This document shows, piece after piece, positions 10,532 to 22,719 of a stretch of 64,000 nucleotides of DNA. Origin of the DNA: Psettodes erumei. Taxonomy: Eukaryota > Chordata > Actinopteri > Pleuronectiformes > Psettodidae. Position 1 is the first letter of the stretch. Each line of letters starts with the position of its first letter. The position numbers and the translations under genes were made by a program. Under the pieces are notes generated by a model. The model ran no database searches, was not told the DNA's origin, and worked only from the letters and a program-made list of their open reading frames with translations. Location of the stretch: NCBI GenBank assembly GCA_016785225.1, contig JAFBJZ010000877.1, positions 1 to 64,000 of the forward strand, in the 5' to 3' direction.

Positions 10532-13500
10532 TTATTCAACTGATGGGCAGTCAGCAAAAGGACAACCACAGAAAGCCCAGGAGACTCTGTAACTGTTTGA
10601 CTGTTCAAAGTGTTGTGTCACCTCTGCGCTATCCCAGTCACTCACCACATGGCAGCCAGCTGCTGCTGCAGCTTTCCTGGGATGTGATTGGATACTTCGT
10701 GGGAACCAGCAAGGTGTTCTCGACAAGTTGGGGTGTGGAGATACAGGACTACGTGTCACTGTAGGACAGGGGACAGGTTGTATGCACATATGTATGCAAT
10801 AAGGACAGTAAGGATTCATGTAGTCCTGCTGATCTTTGCCTTTGTGTAACATCATACAATATTTCTTGTGTCTTGCTGTGTCATCATCATCAGACATCAA
10901 GCATCTTCTTAACAGCTTTGCTCTCAAAATGTCTGGTGTGCAGCATGTACATGTGTTGTGGACGACAGTCTGAGATCGCAGCTTATTTAATACTCATTCT
11001 TTATTGGACAGGTTGCAAGCAGCCACGGAAGAGGCCTGTGAGAACAGCGAAGGACCAGAGATTAACTAGGCTGCATTTTGGTGCAATCACCACACGAGGG
11101 ACACAACTCCTACCAATACATTCATACTGCCAACACCCAGTGAAGTACATTTTATATTACAGTACAGATTAGAGTTCATGGGACACATTGAACTCAACAA
11201 TTGAAACTATTTTTTACAAGAACCCAAGGCAAAAATCCAGATGTTATTACCTTGCTTTCCCCTATCTTTTTAACATATTTAAAGTTATGAAATGTTAAGT
11301 CATGTGTCTTTGAGTACAATTAAAATTTCTGTATAAAAAAGATTTATATTACTAATTATCATTAAAATCAGATGTATAGACCACTTTGTGGTGCAGGAGT
11401 ATTTTTTTTAGGAAAGCTTGGTGACTGTGCAGAAGATTTCTTAAGACTTGATAGCAAGTTGAGTTTTAAAAAGTATTGGTTAAAAATAAAAACAAGATTA
11501 GCAAGATTTATAATAAAAGAACTGATAAAAGAACTGACTGAAAGAACTGTTAAAATCTAAAGCTACGTGTCAAGGAAAAAAAAGGACATAAAACATTTTC
11601 TCCGATAAGTAGTTCGAGAGACAAAAGAAATCCCACAGAGAGCAGCTCCCACAGCTGCCACAGAAATGTTGTCTTTTGTCTTGATGTTAAAACAAAAACA
11701 TAACAACTCTTCAAAGCAGATTTATTCATAACAGTGCCGCAACAATTATTAAATTAAACTGAAAAGAATGATTTACATCAAGTGTTGACATTTTACACAC
11801 AGTTGTGAACATTGTTCAAGCAGAGAAGGCATCTGCTGAAAACTGTAGGAACGCTATAGTTTGGCTGACCACAGAGCAAAAAATAAAAACAAAAAAACAA
11901 AACAGACAGATGCACAAAAACACAATGAACTCTTAAGGACCAGTCTGGACTGGTCCCTATAAACATTCTCTTTTGCATCAACAAACTCCATTTATGTTTT
12001 ACATATAATTCTTTTTTATTATTATACTGATTTAGAGACCAAAGTATTCCTGTTTAACATTGCTCGATCAGATCATAAGAAAAAAAGTAGTATTGGTGAA
12101 TAGTTTGCGAGCAGAATGAGAAAACTCTTAAGGTCATAACTGTGAAGTTCAGCTGGGTGATCTGCCTTTAAAAAAGGGGACATAAACTAAATATCAGATG
12201 CCTAAATAATCTAATCCATTAGGGGAACTGGGAATTCATCACACAAGCAAAATACTAAGAAGAACAAACACAACAATTGAGGATGATTTGTGATGAATGC
12301 TGAATGCTATTACTTTTATTTGGTCTTAAAGTGAATGTTTATACCCAAATTTTATGGCAATCCATCCAACACAAAGTATACATGATGGCTAAAAATCAAA
12401 CAACAATGGAAATGAAATAGATTCTTCTGTATTTCAACACATTTGATGGAAATTACTTGGCTAAATTCAGGGATTTCAAATCATAATGTGGGAATTGTTA
12501 CCATTATCCCATAGCAACACCAAAGATGCTCACCTTAAATTAAAGGGCTCTTAACTCCAAGAATTGACAGTCTGATCTTGTTTACAGGGCTGGTGTGTAT
12601 GATGTATATTCACAGGAGGTTTAAGGACAGCAGGGCAAACGCTAATACTGCAAATTAGGGCAACACTAACGTCACAGGTGTTTCTGTGAAATGCACATAA
12701 AGACACCATGGCTGTGACACTTAGCATGCAACTCCTCTCATGCAAGGACCACTGAGAGTAAACCTAATTACACTCCAACACTTATTCTGTCTCTCTAGTG
12801 TCTTGACACGGTGCAAGGTAAGATTACAGCCCACGCATTAGTGTGTAATTATTCAGTGTACACAAGGCCCCTAAAATATACATGTAATACATGTACACAT
12901 GTAACAGAAGATGACACAATGGTTGGGGAATAAGTGTGTAACAACTTTGTGTTCAAAAGGGACTTGGAAATAAATTAAATTAGATGTATTTTTGAGCTCA
13001 CTTAGTATCTGTTTAGTAACTGCAGTACTATTAACAACTGCATATGCATAACAAGGCAGGAGCAATGAAGTGACATTGCTGTTGTTTACATGAAAGTAAA
13101 CATATTACTATTTATTTTAAAATTATGTATACAACACACTGCAGGGGAAAAAAATTGTCGTAAATGTTGTTGCAGTTCAAAACATTGGTGTTAGTCTGGT
13201 AAGCAGGGTGTGCCTTTATAGCTATAACTATACACACTGTTACATACATGTTTGCTGTATTTCTTCAACTTTTACCTACGGGTAACAACAAATGGGTATC
13301 CCATGTGCTGCAATCGAATTCAATCCAATAGCTCAACATTGTTAATATATCTTTATAAATGTTCCTTAATAATTTTATTTCATAGCACTGCATTTAGACT
13401 TTCTCTTTCTGGCTGCACTGTCAAAGGCAGCAAATAAACTTGCTGACACATTAAGTTTGCAGTAAAGTCGGTGTTTACAGCATTCCTGACACAAAACCAT

Positions 13501-14280
13501 GCTAAAGCATGGCAGAGAAATAACAAGGTGGGGGGTCAGGAAGGACAAGTTTCAAATTTGACCCTTTTAAATGTGCTCATAACTTTGTACCAGTGTGCTT
13601 TGTCATTACAAACCTTGTTTTTTCTATCAAAATCTTTTTGCAGTTTTGTTGAATATACAGGTTTCTGTATTGAAAAACAGGAAAGATTTCCTACTCTGAA
13701 ATCCTGTTCTGCATGGTTTGTGCGAGCGCTCAGTGTTTACGCTTTTTCTAAGTTCACAAGCACACAGATAGGAGAGTGTTAAGAGATCAGTGATGTAATG
13801 CAGGTAAACCTGGGACTGATGGATTACTGGTATTTGGATTGTGAACCAGTTAAAACCTTGACTATTTCTCCCTCGTAGGTTACACAATGTTAAACCCTGT
13901 TAGGCTTTGACATAGCCTCTGTGTGTCACGTCATGTGGTATTAATCGTCAGACCCTGCCGCCAAGCTGCTTCAGACAGTACACATCCAAACTTGTGCATT
14001 TGTCACAGAGATCAAGAAATGTTCAGAAACAAGAAATATCTTTTGAACTATGAAACAGCAAGGTTATTGAGTTAGCTAGTTTCGGCACCTTGTTAAGGGT
14101 CTAAGAGGGAATGATTCATGTTGTTACCATAACAAAAGGCAAAATCAACCATATAAGAAAACTACTTAAAAACAATACTGCATACTTTTGTGTTCACAAA
14201 ACAAGGTAATGAGATAATATGACAACACATCAGCTCAACATAGCAAATAAACCACAGGGCAATCGGATATTTCAGTCTAT

Positions 14281-14337
<57 letters not shown>

Positions 14338-14590
14338 GTGCGTGTGTGTGTACAATTCCAAAGGTTCAGTTTCTCAACACAAATCCATCCCGGTTTTCCC
14401 ACAACCGTTCAGTCCAATCCAGTTCTGGATGCCCCCAAAAAAATACAGTCAACTCAAATCCGCTCCGGGTTTTACCGTGGACTCCCAGGACAAAATCAAA
14501 CCAGGAAATGAAAAGACCGTCTATTTTTCATAGCTTGCCAATGAGTGTCTATTTACAATGTATACATTATTTAAACCCAGCACTCACTGC
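10532..14590. other. gene-poor region upstream of erp27
   Basis: No coding exon was recognised on either strand. The first few hundred bases are the erp27 5' flank. A minus-strand AATAAA (TTTATT at 11721-11726) could mark the 3' end of a transcript starting from the CpG-rich block at 14.6-15.0 kb, but the 2.9 kb between them shows no protein-like open frame. A fragment resembling a common fish repeat (ATTTTATGGCAATCCATCCA) lies at about 12350. A (TG)n tract occupies 14285-14351. Confidence 0.5.
14285..14351. repeat. (TG)n microsatellite
   Basis: An uninterrupted TG run of about 46 bases is followed by an imperfect TGCG/TGTG tail. It creates false Cys/Val open frames on the plus strand. Confidence 0.97.
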
Positions 14591-14592
14591 AC

Positions 14593-14985
14593 CATAGAGC
14601 TGTGAGTCAGTCAGAGGAGCAGTGTCGGTCTTAGCTCCGCTGAGGGCAGAAACTCCGGGAATCCTCCGTCTGGGAAATAAACAATCCACCGGACTTCTCT
14701 TGTCTTCTCTTTCTCGACCGACTCCAACGACACCGTTCACGACCGGACGGCAGCAGTACGCGGACTTTACAACGCGCCCCGACGCTCAGCTAAAACCGAC
14801 GTTTCCTCCACACTCTCCCCAAACTACTGCGTTCCGTGCGTCCACTGTTTCCGCGAGATCGTTTCGAACTCCGCGGGGATTTTGGAGGGTTGTCATTGAA
14901 TGGTGGAGCGACTGTGTGGTCGTAAACCGTGGGAACGTGATTGAACGTCCGAACGGTGGGCGGTGACGTCTTATCAAGACGCCTG
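14593..14985 (-). promoter_or_regulatory. CpG-rich promoter-like block, transcript unknown
   Basis: The block is much richer in CG dinucleotides than its surroundings (for example CTCGACCGACTCCAACGACA and CGGACGGCAGCAGTACGCGG). A CRE-like TGACGTC lies at 14964-14970. On the minus strand a good donor-like GTGAGT follows TCTATGGTGCA near 14593, so a non-coding first exon is possible. A plus-strand open frame of 114 codons crosses the block (14622-14966) but resembles no known protein. In human the arhgdib gene lies between ERP27 and PDE6H, and this block sits in the equivalent place, but no arhgdib coding exon was found. Confidence 0.45.
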
Positions 14986-17297
14986 TTTTCGCAATACGAT
15001 GAGGAGAAATGTAGCATCTGTATCATCTAAATGATCTAAAAATAAATTAAAATGATATTCGACATGTCTGTGCTTTTTTCCTGAGTGGCATGTTTGGTCT
15101 GGCGTGTCAAACTGCTGATGGTTGGGGGTTGATGTGACGTGTGTCCACTCTGTGGCAGTGTTTTCACTAAGGATAACATGGCTGGGTGGGAGACAACTTA
15201 CAGACTGTCTGATGGTTTTGTCAGGGGTTCACAGAGGATGGGGAAGCCCTCTGATACGTCATTTACCAGTATGACAGCGTATAATCCCTCATCTGTGTAG
15301 GAGAATCCACATCAGCGGTAACAGGGATTTATAATATGGTGTGACATTGAAATTACAGGCCCAAAATTAAACAATAATGACCAGGTAACTTTTCCACGAC
15401 TTAATTAAATTGTAAAGGTAATGATAAATTATCAAGGTGGACCTATACAAAATTAGATTATCTGAATATGAATTCACATGAGTATGCCAGTATCAGATGT
15501 TTGAAACAAAATGACAACAGGAGGCTTCAGCAGATAAAGGAGTATATCGGAATCTACAGTGTGCATCAATTGCATGTGCACTGTTGTTACTTTAAATCCT
15601 TTGCAGTTTGGGTTTTATTAGCTTCAATTTCAAGTATGCAAATGAAAAAAGCAAGGCTGCACCATGAATTATTTTTGAAACACAGGCATCCTTTCACTGT
15701 GCACTAAGCATTCATCCAGGTCTATATTGCAGTGTTTAAAATGATGATTAACAATTGGGTAAAAAAGGCCCTGGCTTTTCAAAACACAACGCTCACTTCT
15801 GTCTTCAACTGGATAAATCCCAATCCTATTAAAACCTGTAAGCTGCCACCTCATCCAGGCACAGGGAGAAGAGCCACAGCATGCACAAAGAATAGAGTGG
15901 TAAAGAGGATCCTTTGGTCAGCTTCTGTCAGGTGTCACCTTATGAGATGTTCCAGGTTCTGCACTGAGTGTTCTGAGTACTCTCAGCCCTCAGATTTGTT
16001 CTTTCCTTTTCACTGTCTTCCTTTTTTGGCTGTGTTTGCAGACGTGCTGCTGAAATTCATACAGTACAATTACCTGGCTGTATGCTTTGCTAGTTAGGGA
16101 AAGATTTGTTACATTTCATTGTTAGCAGTAATGTCACACTACACTATTGTATATTTATATATATAACACGTGCAACACGGTCTACTCAGATATGTTATTC
16201 ATGCTCAAACTGGATCACCAACAATCCCTCCCTGATACTGATACTGATTCCTGGTTCCATGATTCTAGTAACAGATGGGCCACCACTCATTTCTTTAATG
16301 GGGAATGAAAATATGGAAGAAATTTTGGGAATGGGAAACAATAACACTTGATTGATATGATTTAGAACACAGCACAACCTAAACTCACGTCCACAACACA
16401 CTGTCTCAGTGCATGCTGGGAAGGTTCATCTACCTACCCCTAACACACCGCCAAGTCAAGATGATGACTGTTGCGACATGTGCTGTCCATGACTCTGCAA
16501 AGTCTAATCCTACAGTCAGTGTGTAAAAATAAACACGGGAGGATCATTTTAGTCCAGGTTCCTCTGAATACACAGAAGTCACTGAGTGACAATATAATCT
16601 CAATATATGAAAACTCAATCTCTCAATATAATGACAGCTGAACACAAAAATCAGAATACAATGTAGTTCACTAAAATATAATCTGGTGCCTTCTTGTTTT
16701 ATTATACTGAGCCACCACTGCAGGAGAAACTTCCTGCTGACTGCATGAAGTAAACATCTTTTCCCACCACAGTGACCTCCCTTTCCTCTCGGTGACCAGC
16801 AGATGCAGCTGTTGCTGCTCCATCTACAACCACCACAGCAAGAGAGCCGCCTGCAACACATTGCTCTGTCTGGCCCATCCTGATTATCTCATTTTATAAT
16901 GGTTTTACAGTCATACTGGCAAACTGCAACACGCTTGACACAAGAAAGACTTAATTATCTTACAAGACACTCTTTGAGCAGATAACAAATGCCTTTTGCA
17001 TGTTTTTTTCTACCCATAAGCAATGACAGATACTAAAATTACAATACTGAACTTTCTTCCTTCATTTCAAGCAGACCTTTGTTGTCCTTCCCCCTTACTC
17101 TTCCTCCCCTGTGCGCCACTACTGCCCCCTTACTCACCCTTCACGTCCTCATTAATGAAGTGGCAAAAGGTTTTGAAACAATGTTTGTTATGTTTATGCC
17201 ACATTGCACAAGGCACTGTCCCCTTTGTCAGCACACTGTTTAAAGGATTGTGCAGCTAATTGGTGCAGTGACACAAATGCACATTGATATCTGGAGG

Positions 17298-17298
<1 letters not shown>

Positions 17299-17344
<46 letters not shown>
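17299..17344. repeat. (CA)n microsatellite
   Basis: A pure CA repeat of about 23 units. Confidence 0.97.
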
Positions 17345-17346
<2 letters not shown>

Positions 17347-17907
17347 GACAGACACTGGTACCAGCAAACAACAGACAAAAATGTTACCAGAGGAGATGCT
17401 GAATATTTCATTTTAGGATTGTAATGTGTAGAATACATATCATCACTGTACTTGAGTTTCGCTTCACGGACAGGAGTATTTGAATTGTCTTTGTTCTTCT
17501 TTTTTTGTCAGATTCGAAACATTGCAATCTTTTCCTTTAAGTAAAACATTTGAATATTATTTCCACAGAAACAGGTGGACAGGGGTATAGCCAAGACAAA
17601 ACAAAAAACACACACTTCATTAAAAAATCTTTAACTACATCTGCAAACCTTTGTATGCTGTTTTGGTTTCTATCGCATATTCACAAGTCATGAATTTTTA
17701 GAAAATTACAAATTTTTGCCATAATTTAACACAGATCACAAAGATTGCACATTCATTGAAGTTGTGTCATTAAAGTAAGAGAGTATTCAATCCAACATCA
17801 CTATTGTTGCAGTGCTTGTGTTCATCTTCTCCATCAAACCCTCCTCTCTACTTGTGGAGGAAAAAGAGTGCACCGTGTGCTTTCCTGACAAAGAAAAAGC
17901 AGGTTTG

Positions 17908-17921
17908 GTTGCCATGGCAAC
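17908..17921. promoter_or_regulatory. perfect X-box palindrome (RFX site)
   Basis: GTTGCCATGGCAAC is the full symmetric consensus bound by RFX transcription factors. It lies about 0.26 kb beyond the likely 3' end of pde6h copy 1 and about 2 kb from its promoter. Function is inferred from the motif only. Confidence 0.6.
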
Positions 17922-18180
17922 AATAGCTTCAGTATCTTCCTGCATTCCCCCCATGCTCTAGCTTTGAAGCAGATGTATTTTTTTACAGTTTTGGTTACAT
18001 ATTTTTATAATGGAACAAAAACAATGGTGGCTAGGCTTGTTAATAATGGATTATATGCATTGCTATGCACAAAGATATTTTATGCACACTGTATGAAATC
18101 AAACCAACATGTATATATGTGCAGTATGTGTTTATAATACAAAGGACACAAAGAAATGTGTTCTATGGAAAATATTAAGA

Positions 18181-18186
18181 TTTATT
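18181..18186 (-). terminator. poly(A) signal of pde6h copy 1
   Basis: TTTATT on the plus strand is AATAAA on the minus strand, about 0.57 kb after the stop codon at 18758. It predicts a 3' UTR of roughly 0.6 kb with no other minus-strand signal closer. Confidence 0.5.
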
Positions 18187-18757
18187 GTGTTTATGAAATT
18201 GTTCCTCGCTACTGACAGGTTGATCTTTTTTCACTGAAAAATAAAGTGCGTTAAAGACTCTCTCATGAAAATAAAACCTGATTTAGTTGACAAACAAAAT
18301 AGAAATCTGTGCATGTCAAATCAGCAACTTGAAGGAGAAGATGTGGAACTGTATCAGAACAATCTTAGGATATTGCAATAACAGATATAAAACCCTCTTT
18401 CATTTTTACAAAATACACTGTATTTTTATTCCATTTGATTCTCTTTTTTCTGTGGCAAGTACAAGCTCAGTAGCAGAGTTGCTGATACCATTCGTTATGT
18501 GAGGCAAGAATTGGAAAAGAGAGATTCGGGGGACAAAAGGAAAGCAGGGATGAAGTCAAAAGGGGGAGATGAAGACTTGGTTGAAAGGCAGGGGTAAATA
18601 AAGTGCATTAAACAATAACGTGTGCTGGATTTTCTTCCCAGGTCAAACCTCTAAATAATTAAAGACTCCTTTGTAGAGCACACAGATAGCTTTCAGCTGC
18701 TTAATAGATAGTAAGAATACACAAGGGACAATAGGGGTAAAGACACAGTAAAACGGG

Positions 18758-19080
18758 CTAAACAATGCCATATTTCGCCAGGTCACTCAGCTCCATGTCG
18801 CCAAAGGCTTCCCATGGGCAAATCACTGTGATATCTGTGCCAAGACCCTCCATGCCAGGGATGTCGTCTCCAAATCTAAATGGAAAGAAAAAAAGACAGG
18901 ATCAGTACAAACAGACTGATAGCAGGGATATCCTGCAGACACAGAAAAGACTCTGTGATCTTAAAATCCATCTCACCCCTTCTGGCCTGGTTTGGGTGCC
19001 TTGCTCTTGAAGGTGCGCATGGCCCTCTGCTTGAATTTGGGAGGTGCTTTCTTGTCAGCGGGAGTTGCGACATCTGCCAT
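18758..19080 (-). CDS. pde6h: cone cGMP phosphodiesterase 6 inhibitory gamma subunit, copy 1
   Basis: PDE6 gamma inhibits the cGMP phosphodiesterase of photoreceptors until transducin relieves it. Two coding exons on the minus strand (18977-19080, 18758-18875) encode 73 residues. The protein has the polycationic segment APPKFKQRAMRTFKSKAPK (residues 12-30), then the conserved GFGDDIPGMEGLGTDIT and the inhibitory C-terminus ending DLAKYGIV. It is about 10 residues shorter at the N-terminus than mammalian PDE6H. The Thr in the conserved KQRxTR motif is replaced by Met. A non-coding first exon is predicted at about 19805-19875, splicing to 19092, 12 bases before the ATG. The gene faces away from copy 2, 1.8 kb off. 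Which fish paralogue (ha or hb) it is cannot be told here. Confidence 0.95.
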
Positions 19081-19896
19081 TTTGATTAGTTACTAAAAAA
19101 AGAAAGAGAAGGGAAGAACAAAATATGTGAGTTACCTGCAGCTCTCTCTTTCATATTTTGCACATCACTGTAGCGGCGCTGTAACTTTTATTCACTTTCA
19201 TCTTATTTTTCTTACCATATAGTTTTTCATTCCTATTAATGTCTTTTTAGATGACCTTGTGTTCATTTTTCATCTTGTTGTGAAGCCTTTTTTTCTCTTA
19301 TGTGAAGCACTTTAAACTTCTTAGCTGTTGAAAGCTGCTGCCTGGCCCTTGCAGATTTCTGGCAAGATCAACCAATCAAACTCCCATTCATAAATCACTC
19401 CACTTTGTGCACATATTACTCTCTTAATTATATTTATCATCTATTTCAGCAAGCTGGTCATCAAGATCAGTCACTGAAGTATAAATGAAATGATAAAGAA
19501 CAAGCATTGTTGAAGCAAAACTCCTCAGGGCTCATCTGAATCCATCAGGTAAAAACACCTGAGAACATGCCTTTTAGCAGTACAAGTAACTACTGAGTTC
19601 AAATCACATATCTCATTTCAGCTCCATTTCTGTCATGATATGCATTAAAAAAAACCTCTAAAGCCATTCTTCTGTCTGTCTTTCTCTGCTCTGGGCAAAT
19701 TGTTGCAAACACAGAAAAGAAACTGAGGCAATATATGTCATCAAAGCAGTAAGAGCACCGACTCCCTGTACCAGAGCTGAGAGAAAATTGCAGTTTCATC
19801 TTACCTTTTGTTGAAGCCTCAAATGGTTCTTCTGATGCTGTCTGATGAGCTTGTCAGTTTCTCGCTTGTGGCATTCCTCTCTCTGTTGGACCGTCC

Positions 19897-19925
19897 CTTT
19901 TTAAAGTCCTCCGAGCTGCTAATCC
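19897..19925 (-). promoter_or_regulatory. pde6h copy 1 promoter: CRX/OTX site and TATA-like box
   Basis: On the minus strand GGATTAGCAG (core TAATCC on the plus strand at 19920-19925) lies about 14 bases upstream of CTTTAAAAAG, a TATA-like box. A first exon of about 70 bases follows and ends at donor AAAAG/GTAAGA at 19805. GGATTA is the core bound by CRX/OTX factors in photoreceptor genes. The same ten bases occur in the copy 2 promoter. Confidence 0.65.
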
Positions 19926-19999
19926 TGCCTCAGATGTTCAGTCTGTCATTCTTTTATGTGCCAACTCCGCTCGGGCCTCGCCAGCTTAGCCACAAATAG

Positions 20000-21030
20000 A
20001 CGAGATAAAGGATAAAGCAGATATAAATACAAGGTGCGTTTCAAGTTAGATATGCCTGTCAGTGCGTGAAGTGAAGTGAATTATAGAGGTGTCACATTGG
20101 CGGTAGTGAGTGACAGCAATTAGCATGACTATAAAGATGAAGCCAAAAAAAATCTGCTGAGAGATATTCATTGTCTGCCTGTCATAGTCCACCACATAAC
20201 TGGTTTGTTACCCACACAGAATTACAAATGAAAACTTTATCACAGTAATGGCAGCGGTTCATTTTGGTTTGGTCACAGGAATAATTGGTTCACTGTACAT
20301 GTTAAAAACAACTGCACATCTAAAACAAAGTCATTGTTAACGTGGGTCACTTGTGTTTTAAGTATGAATAAACAAAAATAGATTTCAAAACAGGTCTGTG
20401 ATAATAGGCTGCAAAGAAAAAGTAAAAGAGGAGCTGTCAGTGCAGTACATGAGGAGAATTTTTTCTGTTTAGCTAAACGTGTGGACAAATACAGGTAAGC
20501 GAGGGGCATGAAGAGGCCTTTTAAGAAAAATGAATGACAAATATTCTCCCTTTTATGAGTTCAACAAGTCCCTTACCCTTTTTCTTTGTTCTTTATTATA
20601 TATCCTTCCTATACTACTGCTACTACAGTTAATAAAAGTCCACATTTGATGGTATGGAAAGTTTAGTACAGTTTATTTACTGCCATGACACAGCCCTTAT
20701 TGTTTGTTATACGCACCCCAGTGTTAAAAAGGTTACCTGGCTTCGAGTGCTGGGCAAACTCATGCCTCCGTGTTCGAACACAAGTGAGATATGAGTTCTG
20801 ACAGAATATGATCAACTTCAAGAAAAGAGCAGAAAGTGTAAGCTACAGATAACTGTGATATGCCTTTTCACCTCATTTGCAAACAAACGTGACCTGATGC
20901 AGCCTACATGAGTATCTGGAGCATGTGATGTAAGAGCTGGAGATGGACTGAGCTTCATTTAGGTGATCAGTCACTTAGAGACAAATAAAGAACACTTAAC
21001 CATTCAGCTCTAAATCCCTGGTCTCATGGC
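20000..21030. other. spacer between the two pde6h promoters
   Basis: No coding exon was recognised. The spacer is the shared upstream region of two divergent photoreceptor genes, so enhancers are likely in it, but I could not single out any further site with confidence. A LINE-like fragment follows at about 21035. Confidence 0.4.
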
Positions 21031-21034
21031 CTGG

Positions 21035-21400
21035 ACTGAGGTTACAGAGAGACAATATTGAGAACATCACCAGGATGGAGCTGCCATCCATGGAGGACCT
21101 CTACAACCAGCAGTGTTGAAGGACAAGCAGATCATTAAAGACCCCCACCACCCCAGCAGCAAACTGTTCCAGCTGTTGCTGTCTGGCAGACGGTACCGCA
21201 GCATCCGGTCTTGCACCACCAGACTCATGGACAGTTTCATACCACAGGCCATAAGAATGTTGAATTCTTGAGCTGTCAATTTTATTATTTATTACATTTT
21301 ATATACACTTTAAGTTGTATCTGCACTATAAAAGCTTATCTGCTACTTATGTTTATTTGTTTATTTGCACTACTGTGTTTATTCTGATGTTTTCAAGAAA
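21035..21400 (+). mobile_element. degenerate LINE 3' fragment
   Basis: In broken plus-strand frames the sequence encodes pieces typical of the tail of fish non-LTR retrotransposon ORF2: an ITRMELPSMEDLY-like start, a D..HP..N.LF block, and a LLSGRRYRSIR-like block ending in P.AI..LN. Stops and frameshifts interrupt it. The A/T-rich tail with TTTATTTGTTTATTTGCACT follows. It is a 5'-truncated dead copy lying between the pde6h copies. Confidence 0.65.
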
Positions 21401-21627
21401 CATCAGATACTCATCAGAGCCCAAACCAACTCATACTGTTCAGTAAATCCAAATGGGGTTTTCTCAAACATGCTTCATTATGTAAGGCTGTAAACATCTT
21501 CACATGGCATGGCACATTAGGGTGGACCTCTGAGCCCCCTCCTTAATCTAATAGAGTAGAGAGCTCAGGGAGATGATGGAGTGTAAAAAAAAGGGGGGGG
21601 TTATAAGTTATAGATGAGCATGTTAGG

Positions 21628-21649
21628 GGATTAGCAGGGAGAGTATATA
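21628..21649 (+). promoter_or_regulatory. pde6h copy 2 promoter: CRX/OTX site and TATA box
   Basis: GGATTAGCAG at 21628-21637 lies just before TATATAAG (21644-21651). Transcription should start near 21675. The first exon is non-coding and ends at donor ACACAG/GTAAGA (exon end 21728), and splices to 22710, ten bases before the ATG. Confidence 0.7.
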
Positions 21650-22719
21650 AGAAGGAGACCAGACTAGAAAGACACAAACTGACCAGAGAGACAAGAAACA
21701 CAAGCCTAGTGTGCTACTACAAACACAGGTAAGAGCAAACTCCTCATCTTCACTAAGCTACAAGCTTTGGCAAACTTAAAACTCTTTCATTGCGATTAAG
21801 ATAAATGAGGCTATGGGAACATGCTGAGAAATCATCACCTCAGATAGAGACTGAGGTGCAGATGTCATGGAAGTGCTCTTGCTGCGCTAGACCTTTAAAA
21901 TATTTTGTAGACAGGAATAATACTTGAATGTGTCATAGCTCCTCAACTAGGGAGGTTGTGCCATTAAGTTTTAAGACAGAAAAAAATCAATTATTTTGAA
22001 TGCAAACTTTCAACTCCAGACCTTTAATTGCAATTATTTTGAACAAATCTGGTGCTCAACATGGTCTTTCCCACTTTAGGGGGGATTAATTATTAGTGTT
22101 TTTTTCTGTATGGAGTAAAGCAAAAGAACATCAGACAGTATTGGATTGTATACATGCAAGAGCAATAAAGGCATAGGTGATATAATTAAACTAATTGCAA
22201 CCAATAATTAAGACCAAAATTTAATTAGTAATTATAGGAAAAAATCCACCAGGGTGTAAACTTTAAGAACTAACTTCTTAACTCTGACTTTACCTGCTTT
22301 ACATGTTAGTGTGTTTAAAATAACCACTGGACAAAGTAGTACTTCTGGTAAATTCCAGAGGCCTGCTGTAAAATGACATAGTCAACAGAGGTCAGAAGAA
22401 GTTGAGATCAGGGCAGATTAGAAATGAGTTGTTCAGGGCCAAATCCCTTACACATGTTTACAATGTGCAAACTGTGAAATTAGGTGAATTCAGTTAGCAT
22501 TCAGATGTACTGTCTGAAACCTGGCCAAGAGTAATCTTTAAAGCCAATGTGTAAAAATAGACAAAGCTGTTTGTGTAACAGGGTCTTAAGTAGCTGTATT
22601 TGACTTGGGTGTGTTATATCATCCCAGCACAGGGCTTGGTGTACAGGGGTGGGGGAGGTAGAGGAGGATCATCAAGAGACTAACTCACCAACTTCTAACT
22701 CTCTCTCAGTGCATAAAAG

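Larger units (their letters stand above)
14990..18180. other. intergenic DNA between CpG block and pde6h copy 1
   Basis: No recognisable exon was found. A minus-strand open frame at 16544-16861 is rich in Cys, Trp and Gly but matches no family I know. A (CA)n microsatellite spans 17299-17344. A perfect X-box palindrome lies at 17908-17921 and is listed separately. Confidence 0.5.

Noticed and set aside
14219..14597. Three plus-strand frames rich in Cys and Val
   Set aside because: They are made by the (TG)n microsatellite and have no protein-like flanks.
16544..16861. Minus-strand Cys/Trp-rich frame as a small secreted protein
   Set aside because: No signal peptide, no family pattern and no splice support.
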